NCBI GenBank assembly: GCA_963678055.1
Contig: OY782679.1
Location: 434,001-498,000, forward strand
DNA length: 64,000 bases
Direction of reading: 5' to 3'
DNA from: CAXXOK01 sp963678055
GTDB lineage: Bacteria; Bacillota; Clostridia; Christensenellales; Aristaeellaceae
Every line of letters begins with the position of its first letter. The stretch's first letter is position 1. This document shows, in pieces, positions 24,178 to 31,994 of this stretch. The position numbers and the translations under genes were made by a program. The notes under the pieces were generated by a model. That model did not search any database. It saw nothing but the letters and a program-made list of their open reading frames with translations, and was not told the origin of the DNA.

Positions 24178-24700
24178 TTAATCATCCTCCTAAGTTGTAT
24201 TCTGCTTGCATCAAGTGCACTAAATGCGTTCTTAGGGTTAACATATGATACAAATAGTATATATCAAATTTGCAGTTATTACAACTGTTTTCCAAAATGG
24301 CAATGTAATAGGAGTATCTAAAACATGTTCAATTATCATGTTTATCAAAATATAGATATGTAATGTTAAGAAAATGGCTCGGTGTGGAAAAATGAAATAG
24401 ATGAAAAAGAAGGGTATCCGAATGGTTTATGGTATCTAGTATCATATCTAATAAACCGGACAAATCAGCGCACGGGTTCACAGGTTTTTGCCTATGCCCT
24501 GTGATAAGTTTATACCGTTGGAAACGATGAACGGTCAGATTCGCGAGGGCGGTGGAAGGGTGCGGCAGGTTCGGTTGCAGAAGGCCGAAGTCGTAGCAGC
24601 GCTACATCGAGGGCTGATAAAACCGAAGATGGCGTGCCGTGCCGCCGTAAGTGTGAAGGTGAGCTGGTCATGAGTTTTCAACAAAAGAGAGGGCTACAGT
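24178..24700. other. Gene-free segment marking the end of an AT-rich insert
   Basis: Up to about 24470 the sequence is strongly AT-rich with no coding pattern. After that it abruptly regains host composition until the AraC-type gene. A 61-codon ORF at 24488-24673 shows no family resemblance and no ribosome site. No repeats or tRNA marking an insertion boundary were seen. Confidence 0.5.
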
Positions 24701-25543
24701 ATGGACTGGATTGAAGGGATGAAGCGGCTGCTTGGGTATGTCGAAGAGCACCTGACGGATGCGGAGCTATCGGTGGAGCGCGCGGCGCAGTATGCTGCGT
24801 ATTCGCCGTTTTACCTGCAGCGCATCTTTTCCGGGCTGACGGAGATGTCGCTGTCGGAGTACATTCGTGGCCGGCGTATGTCCCAGGCCGGGCAAGAGCT
24901 GCGCGCCCAGGGCGTGAAGGTGATCGACGTTGCCCTGAAGTACGGCTACGAAACCCCGGAAAGCTTCCAGAAGGCATTCACCCGCTTCCATGGTATACCA
25001 CCATCGGCAGCGCGGCGTGTGGATGCCAAGCTGCTGTTCCTGGCCCCTCTGCAAATCACGGTCACACTACAAGGAGGAACCACAATGGATTATCAGATTG
25101 AAACAAAAGGCCCCATGACTGTATATGGGTTTGAACGCCGTTTCACCATGGAAACCGCGAAACAGGAGATTCCGGCGTTTTGGGATGAGTTCTTTAAAAA
25201 TGGCTGGTTGAAAAAGGTCAGCCCGCTGCTGGGCGTATGCCTGGAGGACGACAGTCAGACCGACTTCCCCTACCTGATCGGCAACTTCTGCGACCCCGAT
25301 ATGGTTGTGCCCGAGGGCATGGTCAAGCGCAGCATTCCTGCCCACACATGGGCGCTGTTCCACACCGAGGGCACGGAGGGTAAGGATATCCAGGAGTTAA
25401 ACCACAAAATATACACCCAGTGGCTGCCCACCAGTACCCAGTATGAGCCCGCCAGCGCCATGAACATTGAGGTTTACCCCTGCGAAGAGATGGACTGGGA
25501 GGATAAGCGCTGGGGGATATGGCTGCCGGTCAAAACGAAATAA
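24701..25543 (+). CDS. AraC-family regulator with GyrI-like effector domain
   Basis: The 280-residue protein has two parts. The N-terminal 105 residues form an AraC/XylS double helix-turn-helix (VERAAQYAAYSPFYLQRIFS and VKVIDVALKYGYETPESFQK, with AFTRFHGIPPSAAR). From about residue 128 a GyrI-like/SOUL-type ligand-binding domain begins (MDYQIETKGPMTVYGFERRF, ending EEMDWEDKRWGIWLPVK). This domain order is common in clostridial Rob/BmrR-like regulators that sense hydrophobic compounds. No obvious target gene is adjacent; the next gene converges. Confidence 0.9.
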   Translation: MDWIEGMKRLLGYVEEHLTDAELSVERAAQYAAYSPFYLQRIFSGLTEMSLSEYIRGRRMSQAGQELRAQGVKVIDVALKYGYETPESFQKAFTRFHGIPPSAARRVDAKLLFLAPLQITVTLQGGTTMDYQIETKGPMTVYGFERRFTMETAKQEIPAFWDEFFKNGWLKKVSPLLGVCLEDDSQTDFPYLIGNFCDPDMVVPEGMVKRSIPAHTWALFHTEGTEGKDIQELNHKIYTQWLPTSTQYEPASAMNIEVYPCEEMDWEDKRWGIWLPVKTK

Positions 25544-25632
25544 GGCTAGCCTTGCAGCCGGCCCATACGGCGTGATCTGCGGTGTTGGCATTTCACACCT
25601 TCTGAACCGGCCATCCAACTACACTGTCAGAT

Positions 25633-25660
25633 AAACCCCGTGCTGTTGAGCACGGGGTTT
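25633..25660. terminator. Terminator after the AraC-type gene
   Basis: A perfect 12-bp stem (25633-25644 with 25649-25660) with a 4-nt loop ends in TTTT. It lies between convergent genes and may serve both. Confidence 0.85.
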
Positions 25661-25682
25661 TGCATGAGGGGGTAATGATTCA

Positions 25683-26561
25683 CTATTCGCCTAATATATC
25701 AAACATCGACAGCTGTGGCGGCCCGTCCGGCAGCGCATGCAGATAGCGGAACACGGCATTGGGCTCGGAGAGGATGCCGTTTTTCTGACAAATTTCGTTG
25801 TAGATGGGTATTAGACTTTCGTTGTTGGGACTTTGGCACTCGTAGCGCAGGCCGAAAGCATCAATATAGCGCTGCTTCATACCGGGAAAGTGTGTGTCCA
25901 GCTGCTGAAAAAAGTACTCGCGGTCGCCCTCGCGCAGCGTAACGCCGAAGCCGAAGTTCACTATGCCTTGCACGCCTGCGGCAACGCAGCTATCCAGCAA
26001 GCTCCGAAGGTTATCCTCGGTATCATTGATAAACGGCAGAATGGGGGACAGCCAGACAACGGTCGGAATACCGCGGCGCTGGCATTCCTTGAGCACCTCG
26101 ACCCGGGCGGCGGTGCCGGATACGTTGGGTTCCAAAATGTTGCACAGTGCTTCGTCAGCGGTGGTCAGGGTGACTTGCACCACGCACTTTTGTCTGCGGT
26201 GGATTGTTTCCAGCAGGTCCATATCCCGCAAAATGCGGTCGGACTTGGTTAGTATCGTCAGCCCGAAGCCGTGGCGTGCGATGACCTCCAGCGCTCGCCG
26301 CGTGAGCTGTAATTCTGTTTCCAGAGGGATGTATGGGTCGCACATGCTGCCAGTGTGAATCATCGATTTTTTCCGGCGACGGCGCAGCTGGTTGTCCAAT
26401 ATGCGGTCAGCGTTGCGCTTGACCTCGATATCTTCAAACGGATGGTTAATCTGATAGCACACACTGCGGCTGTCGCAGTAAATGCAGCCGTGTGTGCAGC
26501 CCCGGTACAGGTTCATGGTGTTGTTGGACAGAAGAACCGTTTTATAGTCAGTGTAATGCAT
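25683..26561 (-). CDS. Radical SAM protein, SplB/COG1533-like
   Basis: The 292-residue protein has the radical-SAM cluster motif CTHGCIYC in NLYRGCTHGCIYCDSRS, followed by MIHTGSMCDPYIPLE, FGLTILTKSDRILRD and TVVWLSPILPFINDT. This matches the SplB-like/Rv2578c-type subfamily (COG1533), a set of mostly uncharacterised [4Fe-4S] enzymes related to spore photoproduct lyase. It is shorter than genuine SplB and lacks evidence for DNA repair. The upstream AT-rich Dam cassette is divergent. Confidence 0.85.
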   Translation of the reverse strand: MHYTDYKTVLLSNNTMNLYRGCTHGCIYCDSRSVCYQINHPFEDIEVKRNADRILDNQLRRRRKKSMIHTGSMCDPYIPLETELQLTRRALEVIARHGFGLTILTKSDRILRDMDLLETIHRRQKCVVQVTLTTADEALCNILEPNVSGTAARVEVLKECQRRGIPTVVWLSPILPFINDTEDNLRSLLDSCVAAGVQGIVNFGFGVTLREGDREYFFQQLDTHFPGMKQRYIDAFGLRYECQSPNNESLIPIYNEICQKNGILSEPNAVFRYLHALPDGPPQLSMFDILGE

Positions 26562-26687
26562 GTTTAAATCCTCTATTTAAGATAGTTATTATATTACCAT
26601 ATTTGCTGTGGATCTTTGAATTTGATTTGCAGGAAGTATCAGAACATACATAGAAAGTAATCTATAAGTATTATTTGGAGATTTAAT

Positions 26688-27512
26688 ATGGCTTGTAACA
26701 ATGAAGTACTGAGACCTTTTTTAAGATGGGCTGGGGGTAAACATTGGTTGACCAATTTCATACGAACCATTACGGATGAGTTGGGTTATAATAAGTATTT
26801 CGAGCCATTTCTCGGTGGTGGAGCAACATTTTTTGCGCTTTGTCCTCAAAAGGCAAATCTATCAGATAAAAACGCTCAACTCATTAATAGCTATACTGTT
26901 CTACGTGACAATCCAGAAGAGGTTATATTATTGCTTAAAACTTTTAGGAATGATAGTAAAAACTATTACAAGATTCGCGAAACAATAAGCAATGATGCTA
27001 TTTTTATGTGTGCTAGGTTTCTTTACTTGAACCAAACCTCATTTAATGGTTTATACCGTGTCAATTCAAAGGGAAAATATAATGTGCCTTACGGGAAAAG
27101 GGAAATCGACTTTATTCGTGAGGAACGTTTGAGAAAGATAAGTCATATACTTCAAAGTGCTGAAATTACATATGGCGATTTTGAGATTCATAAAGATAAC
27201 ATAGAAGAGAAGGATCTCGTTTTTCTAGATCCTCCCTATACAGTATCACATAATCAAAATGGATTTATAAAATATAACCAAGAGCTTTTTTCGCTTGAGG
27301 ATCAATATCGATTAAGTAAATTCATGGATCATATTAAATCTAAAGATGCATACTACATATTGACTAACGCTGCACACAGTAGAATCAAAGAGATCTTCTT
27401 CAGAGAAGAAGATACTATCCTAACACTTAAACGTCACAACACGATTGGTGGAAAGCAAGCGAAAAGAGGCCATGTAGAAGAATACGTATTTACGAACATT
27501 AAAGGAGCATAG
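26688..27512 (+). CDS. Dam-type (D12 class) DNA adenine N6-methyltransferase
   Basis: The 274-residue enzyme has the D12-class layout: FLRWAGGKHWL at the N-terminus, the SAM-binding FEPFLGGGATFF, LNQTSFNGLYRVN, and the catalytic DPPY in VFLDPPYT. It should methylate adenine at N6, with GATC the likeliest target by analogy with Dam/DpnM. ATG 26688 follows GGAG. Composition is strongly AT-rich (a sampled line is 33 % G+C). The next gene starts 3 bp after its stop, with the ribosome site inside this gene. The pair therefore forms a translationally coupled cassette, probably acquired. Confidence 0.93.
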   Translation: MACNNEVLRPFLRWAGGKHWLTNFIRTITDELGYNKYFEPFLGGGATFFALCPQKANLSDKNAQLINSYTVLRDNPEEVILLLKTFRNDSKNYYKIRETISNDAIFMCARFLYLNQTSFNGLYRVNSKGKYNVPYGKREIDFIREERLRKISHILQSAEITYGDFEIHKDNIEEKDLVFLDPPYTVSHNQNGFIKYNQELFSLEDQYRLSKFMDHIKSKDAYYILTNAAHSRIKEIFFREEDTILTLKRHNTIGGKQAKRGHVEEYVFTNIKGA

Positions 27513-27515
27513 GTT

Positions 27516-29762
27516 ATGACGAGTTGGAACTTAATAATAAATGGTGATCAACTAGTTAAAGAACGTAATCTTCGAATAATGGCTACAATACAGAAAAAAG
27601 AACGAGCTGTAGCGCTTGAAGAGTTAATAGATGAAGGTTGGGAACATCGAAGAACTTATAGCGATTCGAGGTTTATTTCGGTTCAGAAGAAGAAACCGTT
27701 TGATCAACTGTTTGAAGATCAAGTCTGGATGCTCATGCTCAAGCTTGGGTTCACTAATATGAATCGAGGTCGCAATTTCAAAATGAAATGTGATTTTAAA
27801 AATTGTGAGCACACACAACAGATTGATGTTTTTGCAGCGGATGAGGAAACGGTTGTAATCATTGAATGTAAGGCGGCAGAATCGCTTAGAACGATAAGCT
27901 TTAAGAAAGAGATTGAAGCGTTTACAGGGCAAATGCCATGTCTTAGGGTGGAAGCACAAAAGAGATTTCCCGGATGTAAAGTGAAATTTATTTGGGCCAC
28001 GCAGAATATTAATTTGACAAAGGCAGATTCAAAGACATTGGAAAATAACGATGTGATTAGTTTCACTGATAATACTATTGGATACTATTATGAACTAGTA
28101 AAGCATTTGGGGAATAGTGCGCGTTATCAATTCCTTGGACATCTATTTTCAAATACTGACATTAGGAACATGGATAATCGAGTGTTTGCCATTAGAGGAA
28201 AGATGGGAAATAATGTTTACTTTTCCTTCTCGATTGAACCAGCAAAACTACTTAAGATAGGATATGTTCTTCATCGTAACGAAGCAAATAGTAGTATGAT
28301 GCCAACATATCAACGATTAATCAAGAAAAACCGACTAAGAGAGATACAAAATTTCATTGATCAAGGTGGTTATTTTCCCAACTCCTTGATTATTAGTATT
28401 GATAATAGAGGAAGGGATCTTAAGTTTGAGCAAGCTGCAGCAAAAAACTTTCCAACACAGTCGAAGATAGGAACCTTGTATTTACCTAAGAAATACCGTT
28501 CAGCATATATTATTGATGGCCAACATAGATTATATGGTTATGCAAATTCAAAATATAAAGACCATGATATTGTTCCAGTTATTGCTTTTGTAGATATGGA
28601 TCAGGATGAACAAGTTAGAATGTTTATGGATATAAACGAGAAGCAAAAAGCGGTGCCGAAGGTTTTGCGAGCCACCCTTGATGCAGATGTATTATGGGTA
28701 TCAAAAGATAAAAATAAACAGAGACAAGCATTAAGATCCAGAATAGCTCAAACACTGGGCGAAGAAAGCTCATCTCCCTTATATGGTAGAATTATTATTG
28801 GAGAAAACAGTTCATCTCCTATTAGGTGTATTACCATTACTCAAATTCAAATGGCATTAGGTAGATGTCGATTTTTCTCGGAATATTCGAATAATACGGG
28901 TTTAAAGAAAAAAGGATCCTTTGATTTTGAAAATAATGATGAGACATGTAAGGTGTTCTATCCCTTTCTCGAAGCTTGCTTTCACAAGATAAAGACAAGG
29001 GCACAGTTAGAGTGGGAGAAAGGGAAAGCTGGCATTCTTACAACGAACAGAGGGATATATGCACTTATAAGAGTTTTTGATGATATCATTAGCCTGTTGG
29101 TAGAAGAGAATAAAGTTAATATCATTTCAGATAACTTTGAAAAAATACAGGCTGAAGTTGAATATTATCTTGAGCCGCTGATTACGTGGCTGAATGATAT
29201 TCCTGACGAAGACCGGCTAGAACTATCGGGAATTTACGGCGGTGGAGCAGATGTTAAGTATTGGAGATTTTTCCAAAATGTAATTCATAGTACGCATAGT
29301 GAGTTCGATCCAGAGGGGTTGGATAAATACATACTTGATAAAGCAAAAACGTTTAATGAGGAATCGTTTAAAATGCTACATGATATAGAAACCGCAGTAA
29401 GAAGATTAGTCATTCGAAAACTTGAGGAATCAGAGAAGTATAGTAAAATTCAGCAAGGTATACCAAAAGATATCATAAAGCGACTGTATAGTGATGCGGT
29501 TGATCATGATTATTCAACGGAAAAAGCATTCGACTTTTTAACTCTCGGTAATTGCCGTGAAATAGCTATATATTCTAATAATTGGTCCGAGTTATTTGAA
29601 AAAGAATTAACGCGTCCAAACTCAAAGGGATCAAAAGAAACTAAAACCGAATGGCTTGAAAAACTAAACTCTCTAAATAAGAAAAAAGAAAGTCAATATA
29701 GTGTAACCCAAGATGAATTTGAATTTCTTAAAGAAATCTATCAATGGTTTCAAGTGGACTAA
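27516..29762 (+). CDS. PD-(D/E)xK nuclease-like and DGQHR (DndB-like) domain fusion protein
   Basis: The 748-residue protein combines two parts. Residues about 60-180 contain QIDVFAADEETVVIIECKAA, in which Asp104, Glu117 and Lys119 fit the PD-(D/E)xK nuclease active site (Mrr/restriction type). Cys92, Cys97 and His99 just before it could bind metal. Residues about 225-400 hold the DGQHR module: YIIDGQHRLYGYANSKY (331-347), FVDMDQDEQVRMFMDINEKQ. This module is typical of DndB and DGQHR proteins tied to DNA modification and is distantly ParB-like. The C-terminal 350 residues are helical and unassigned. ATG 27516 follows AAAGGAG, within the methylase gene. A role in restricting DNA by methylation state is inference. 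The alternative is a methylation-linked regulator. Confidence 0.75.
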   Translation: MTSWNLIINGDQLVKERNLRIMATIQKKERAVALEELIDEGWEHRRTYSDSRFISVQKKKPFDQLFEDQVWMLMLKLGFTNMNRGRNFKMKCDFKNCEHTQQIDVFAADEETVVIIECKAAESLRTISFKKEIEAFTGQMPCLRVEAQKRFPGCKVKFIWATQNINLTKADSKTLENNDVISFTDNTIGYYYELVKHLGNSARYQFLGHLFSNTDIRNMDNRVFAIRGKMGNNVYFSFSIEPAKLLKIGYVLHRNEANSSMMPTYQRLIKKNRLREIQNFIDQGGYFPNSLIISIDNRGRDLKFEQAAAKNFPTQSKIGTLYLPKKYRSAYIIDGQHRLYGYANSKYKDHDIVPVIAFVDMDQDEQVRMFMDINEKQKAVPKVLRATLDADVLWVSKDKNKQRQALRSRIAQTLGEESSSPLYGRIIIGENSSSPIRCITITQIQMALGRCRFFSEYSNNTGLKKKGSFDFENNDETCKVFYPFLEACFHKIKTRAQLEWEKGKAGILTTNRGIYALIRVFDDIISLLVEENKVNIISDNFEKIQAEVEYYLEPLITWLNDIPDEDRLELSGIYGGGADVKYWRFFQNVIHSTHSEFDPEGLDKYILDKAKTFNEESFKMLHDIETAVRRLVIRKLEESEKYSKIQQGIPKDIIKRLYSDAVDHDYSTEKAFDFLTLGNCREIAIYSNNWSELFEKELTRPNSKGSKETKTEWLEKLNSLNKKKESQYSVTQDEFEFLKEIYQWFQVD

Positions 29763-29779
29763 TAAACAAAGGCATTGCC

Positions 29780-29805
29780 AGCCTCCCCAGCTAGAAGAGG
29801 AGGCT
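29780..29805. terminator. Possible terminator between the DGQHR gene and tetR
   Basis: A 7-bp stem (29780-29786 with 29799-29805) between convergent genes, without a clear T run. Confidence 0.35.
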
Positions 29806-30378
29806 CAGGATTTTGTCCACGGTTTGCATCATATCGTCGCCGGCGGGCATCTCTCCGGTTACGATCAGCGTGGCGATACCGTGTACCAGCCCCCAGCTGT
29901 AGATTAGCAGTTCATTTTGGCTCAAGGAAGACTCCGGGTGGGCGTTGGTGTACGCGGTGGTTACGGTTTCCAGAAACTGAAAGTTATCGACCTGCTGCTT
30001 CTTGGCTTCTTCGTTGATAAACTGCATGTTCAGGGTGTTGTCGCTTAGAAACAATAACCGTAGATATTCGGGATTTGCCGCAAAAAAACGCACATAGGCA
30101 GCCCCCATGGCTTTCAGCTGTGCGCCGGGGTCGCCGGGGTGCTGCTGTATGGCCCCGGCCAGTTGATCGCGAAATGCGACCAGCGCTTGCTGGGTGATGG
30201 CGGCAATCAGATCATCCTTATTTTTAAAGTGGCGGTATGGTGCCGTCTGGCTGACACCGCACGCCTGCGCAACTTTGCGCAGCGAGAAGCCCTGATGGCC
30301 TTCCGCATTCAGCAGTTTCAGCCCCTCGCGAATCAGCTGGGCTTTCAGATCGCCGTGGTGATAGGGTTGCGCAGGCAC
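29791..30378 (-). CDS. TetR/AcrR-family repressor
   Basis: The 195-residue protein has an N-terminal TetR helix-turn-helix (HGDLKAQLIREGLKLLNAEG, FSLRKVAQACGVSQTAPYRH, FKNKDDLIAAI) and a helical ligand domain. I place the start at GTG 30378 (VPAQPYHHGDLK), which follows GGAG by 8 nt. The ATG at 30444 lies upstream of the predicted transcript start near 30409 and inside operator DNA. The regulator is divergent from two flavodoxin-fold genes and very likely binds the palindromes between them, repressing both directions. Confidence 0.9.
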   Translation of the reverse strand: MPAQPYHHGDLKAQLIREGLKLLNAEGHQGFSLRKVAQACGVSQTAPYRHFKNKDDLIAAITQQALVAFRDQLAGAIQQHPGDPGAQLKAMGAAYVRFFAANPEYLRLLFLSDNTLNMQFINEEAKKQQVDNFQFLETVTTAYTNAHPESSLSQNELLIYSWGLVHGIATLIVTGEMPAGDDMMQTVDKILSLLF

Positions 30379-30415
30379 GCTCTCATCTCCGATATGCAGT
30401 AGTAGAATTTCATTC

Positions 30416-30444
30416 AGTATACCGTACTTATGTTGACAACGCAA
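30416..30444 (-). promoter_or_regulatory. Promoter for the TetR gene
   Basis: Minus-strand TTGCGT (30439-30444), a 17-nt spacer and TATACT (30416-30421). Confidence 0.65.
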
Positions 30445-30448
30445 ACAT
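30430..30448. promoter_or_regulatory. Operator O1 (imperfect palindrome) for the TetR protein
   Basis: ATGTTGACAACGCAAACAT is an imperfect version of the O2 palindrome. It covers the -35 elements of both divergent promoters. Its centre is 32 bp, about three helical turns, from that of O2. Confidence 0.6.
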
Positions 30449-30461
30449 TAGGGATTACACT
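30433..30461 (+). promoter_or_regulatory. Promoter for the flavodoxin-fold gene pair
   Basis: TTGACA (30433-30438), a 17-nt spacer and TACACT (30456-30461). The start near 30468 falls inside O2. Confidence 0.8.
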
Positions 30462-30480
30462 ATGTTTACAATGTAAACAT
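30462..30480. promoter_or_regulatory. Operator O2 (perfect palindrome) for the TetR protein
   Basis: ATGTTTACAATGTAAACAT is a perfect 9+1+9 palindrome over the predicted start site, directly before the AGGAGG ribosome site. It is the kind of site TetR dimers bind. Confidence 0.8.
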
Positions 30481-30494
30481 ATAGGAGGAACTGT

Positions 30495-31055
30495 ATGAAC
30501 GCGTATATCCTGTCAGACGGCGAATATGCAACCCCGCAGCTGGAACGCTTATCCGCGCTGGTGAAGCGTGTGCTGGAGCCGCGCGGCTTTACTGTGACCG
30601 AAAAACAGCTTTTGCCTATGGAGCTTGACTACTGCAGGGGCTGCTTTGGCTGCTGGATTCAAACTCCGGGCGAATGCGTCATCAAGGATTCGATGGCCGA
30701 TATCAACCGCGGTATGATGCAAAGCGACGTGGCCATTTACCTGGTGCCGGTCGTGTTCGGCCAGTACTCCGCCAACATGAAAAACGCACTGGACCGCTGG
30801 ATTCCTAACATCCTGCCGTTTTTCAAAGTGCGAAAGAACGGCGATACCATTCATCCCGCGCGCTATGAACGCAATCCGCAGTTTATCATGATCGGCTACG
30901 GAGAAGGATTGACGGCCGATGATAAGGATTTATTTGCCAAAATCACCATAGCGCACCGCGAAAACGGCATTGTGGTCTTTTATGAGGGCGATGATGCGGC
31001 GACTGAGAAAGTTTTACACGGATTACACCTTACGAAAGCGGGGGCAGAGATATGA
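30495..31055 (+). CDS. Flavodoxin-fold oxidoreductase with CxxC motif
   Basis: The 186-residue protein has the flavodoxin/NADPH-dependent FMN reductase fold. It starts MNAYILSDGEYATPQLE, has MELDYCRGCFGCWIQTPGECVIKD (a CxxC like that of iron-sulfur flavoproteins), DVAIYLVPVVFGQYSANMKNALDR (flavin-contact region) and a C-terminal strand-helix. It probably uses FMN to reduce a small electrophile or quinone. Its stop overlaps the next start by 4 bp (ATGA), and both genes sit under the TetR-controlled promoter. Confidence 0.8.
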   Translation: MNAYILSDGEYATPQLERLSALVKRVLEPRGFTVTEKQLLPMELDYCRGCFGCWIQTPGECVIKDSMADINRGMMQSDVAIYLVPVVFGQYSANMKNALDRWIPNILPFFKVRKNGDTIHPARYERNPQFIMIGYGEGLTADDKDLFAKITIAHRENGIVVFYEGDDAATEKVLHGLHLTKAGAEI

Positions 31056-31723
31056 GTGGACGAAAAATAGTTATCATCAGCGGCAGCCCCAAAGCGCCGG
31101 GGAAGGCGACTTCGGATTTGCTGAGCGAAAAGGCTGCCGAGATCTTTGCGCAAGAGGACGTAGAACTGCGCGAAATGAATGTACGCTTCCTCTTTACCAA
31201 AAACCAAACGCAGCAGGCCTTTGCCGAGATGGCCGATGCCGATGCGCTGGTGCTGGTCTTTCCCTTGTACATCTTCTGCCTGCCGGGCATATTGATGCGC
31301 TTTTTGCAGCAATACAAGGCCTATGCAGACACCCATCCGGCGACCGGGAAGAACGCGCTGGTCTATGCCGTGGTCAACGCCGGGTTTCCTGAGCCGTACA
31401 TCAATCAGGAGGCGGTATGCGTCATCGGATGCTTTGCCGATGCCGTGTCGATGCGGTTTCGCTTTGGGGTGCTGATCGGCGGAGGCGGCATGTACGAGGC
31501 TGCCGTGCCGCCCGTGCATAAAAAGATGCAGACGTATCAACAGGCTGTACGCCGCATTCGTGAGGATATGGCAAACCCCCGTGTAATACCGCCAGCCAAT
31601 ATCCTTATTCCTGCGCCTATAGGCAGACGGCTGTATTACACCATGGGCAATGCCAGCTGGAAGCTGCAGGCGAAAAAGCGCGGGCTGGAAAAGGTTGAGC
31701 TGTATGCCAAACCCTATCAGTAG
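31052..31723 (+). CDS. Flavodoxin-fold NAD(P)H-dependent oxidoreductase
   Basis: The 223-residue protein starts MSGRKIVIISGSPKAPGKAT, with an FMN-phosphate loop (SGSPKAPGKAT). DADALVLVFPLYIFCLPGILMRFLQQY is the flavin and dimer-interface region of NADPH-dependent FMN reductases. NAGFPEPYINQEA follows the pattern of the same clostridial family. Translation is coupled to the upstream gene by a 4-bp overlap. With the TetR regulator the pair looks like an inducible detoxification unit; the inducer is unknown. Confidence 0.8.
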   Translation: MSGRKIVIISGSPKAPGKATSDLLSEKAAEIFAQEDVELREMNVRFLFTKNQTQQAFAEMADADALVLVFPLYIFCLPGILMRFLQQYKAYADTHPATGKNALVYAVVNAGFPEPYINQEAVCVIGCFADAVSMRFRFGVLIGGGGMYEAAVPPVHKKMQTYQQAVRRIREDMANPRVIPPANILIPAPIGRRLYYTMGNASWKLQAKKRGLEKVELYAKPYQ

Positions 31724-31757
31724 GGGGCAATCCGCATCTTCAGGCACACGATACAGT

Positions 31758-31788
31758 AAAACAGCCACGCAGTTCGCGCGGCTGTTTT
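31758..31788 (+). terminator. Terminator of the flavodoxin-fold operon
   Basis: A 9-bp stem (31758-31766 with 31780-31788), 13-nt loop and TTTT within the 3' arm. Confidence 0.75.
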
Positions 31789-31790
31789 GC

Positions 31791-31820
31791 TTGACTTGCC
31801 GCAAGTGCAGACGCTATAAT
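31791..31820 (+). promoter_or_regulatory. Promoter for the LRR protein
   Basis: TTGACT (31791-31796), an 18-nt spacer and consensus TATAAT (31815-31820). The start near 31827 leaves a leader of about 170 nt. Confidence 0.85.
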
Positions 31821-31875
31821 ATGGTAGGTAGTTCGCATACAATGATACCCGTCGTATAACCGGAGGAACAAACGA

Positions 31876-31938
31876 ATGATAATACGATTGTTGGCTCCGG
31901 CTCCGGCGGCGGTTGCACGGTTGGCCGCTTTTTTGTAA
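31876..31938 (+). CDS. Possible 20-aa leader peptide before the LRR gene
   Basis: ATG 31876 follows GGAGG (31862-31866) by 9 nt and opens a 20-codon ORF (MIIRLLAPAPAAVARLAAFL) that stops at 31936-31938. Its 3' end runs through GGCCGC followed by six T, so a weak terminator may overlap it. It lies in the leader of the LRR gene and could be regulatory. It could also be chance. Confidence 0.35.
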   Translation: MIIRLLAPAPAAVARLAAFL

Positions 31939-31994
31939 GCGTCAATCCCCATAACTGCTTGCATGCACAGACCGCGAAAAGGAGCAATCGAACC

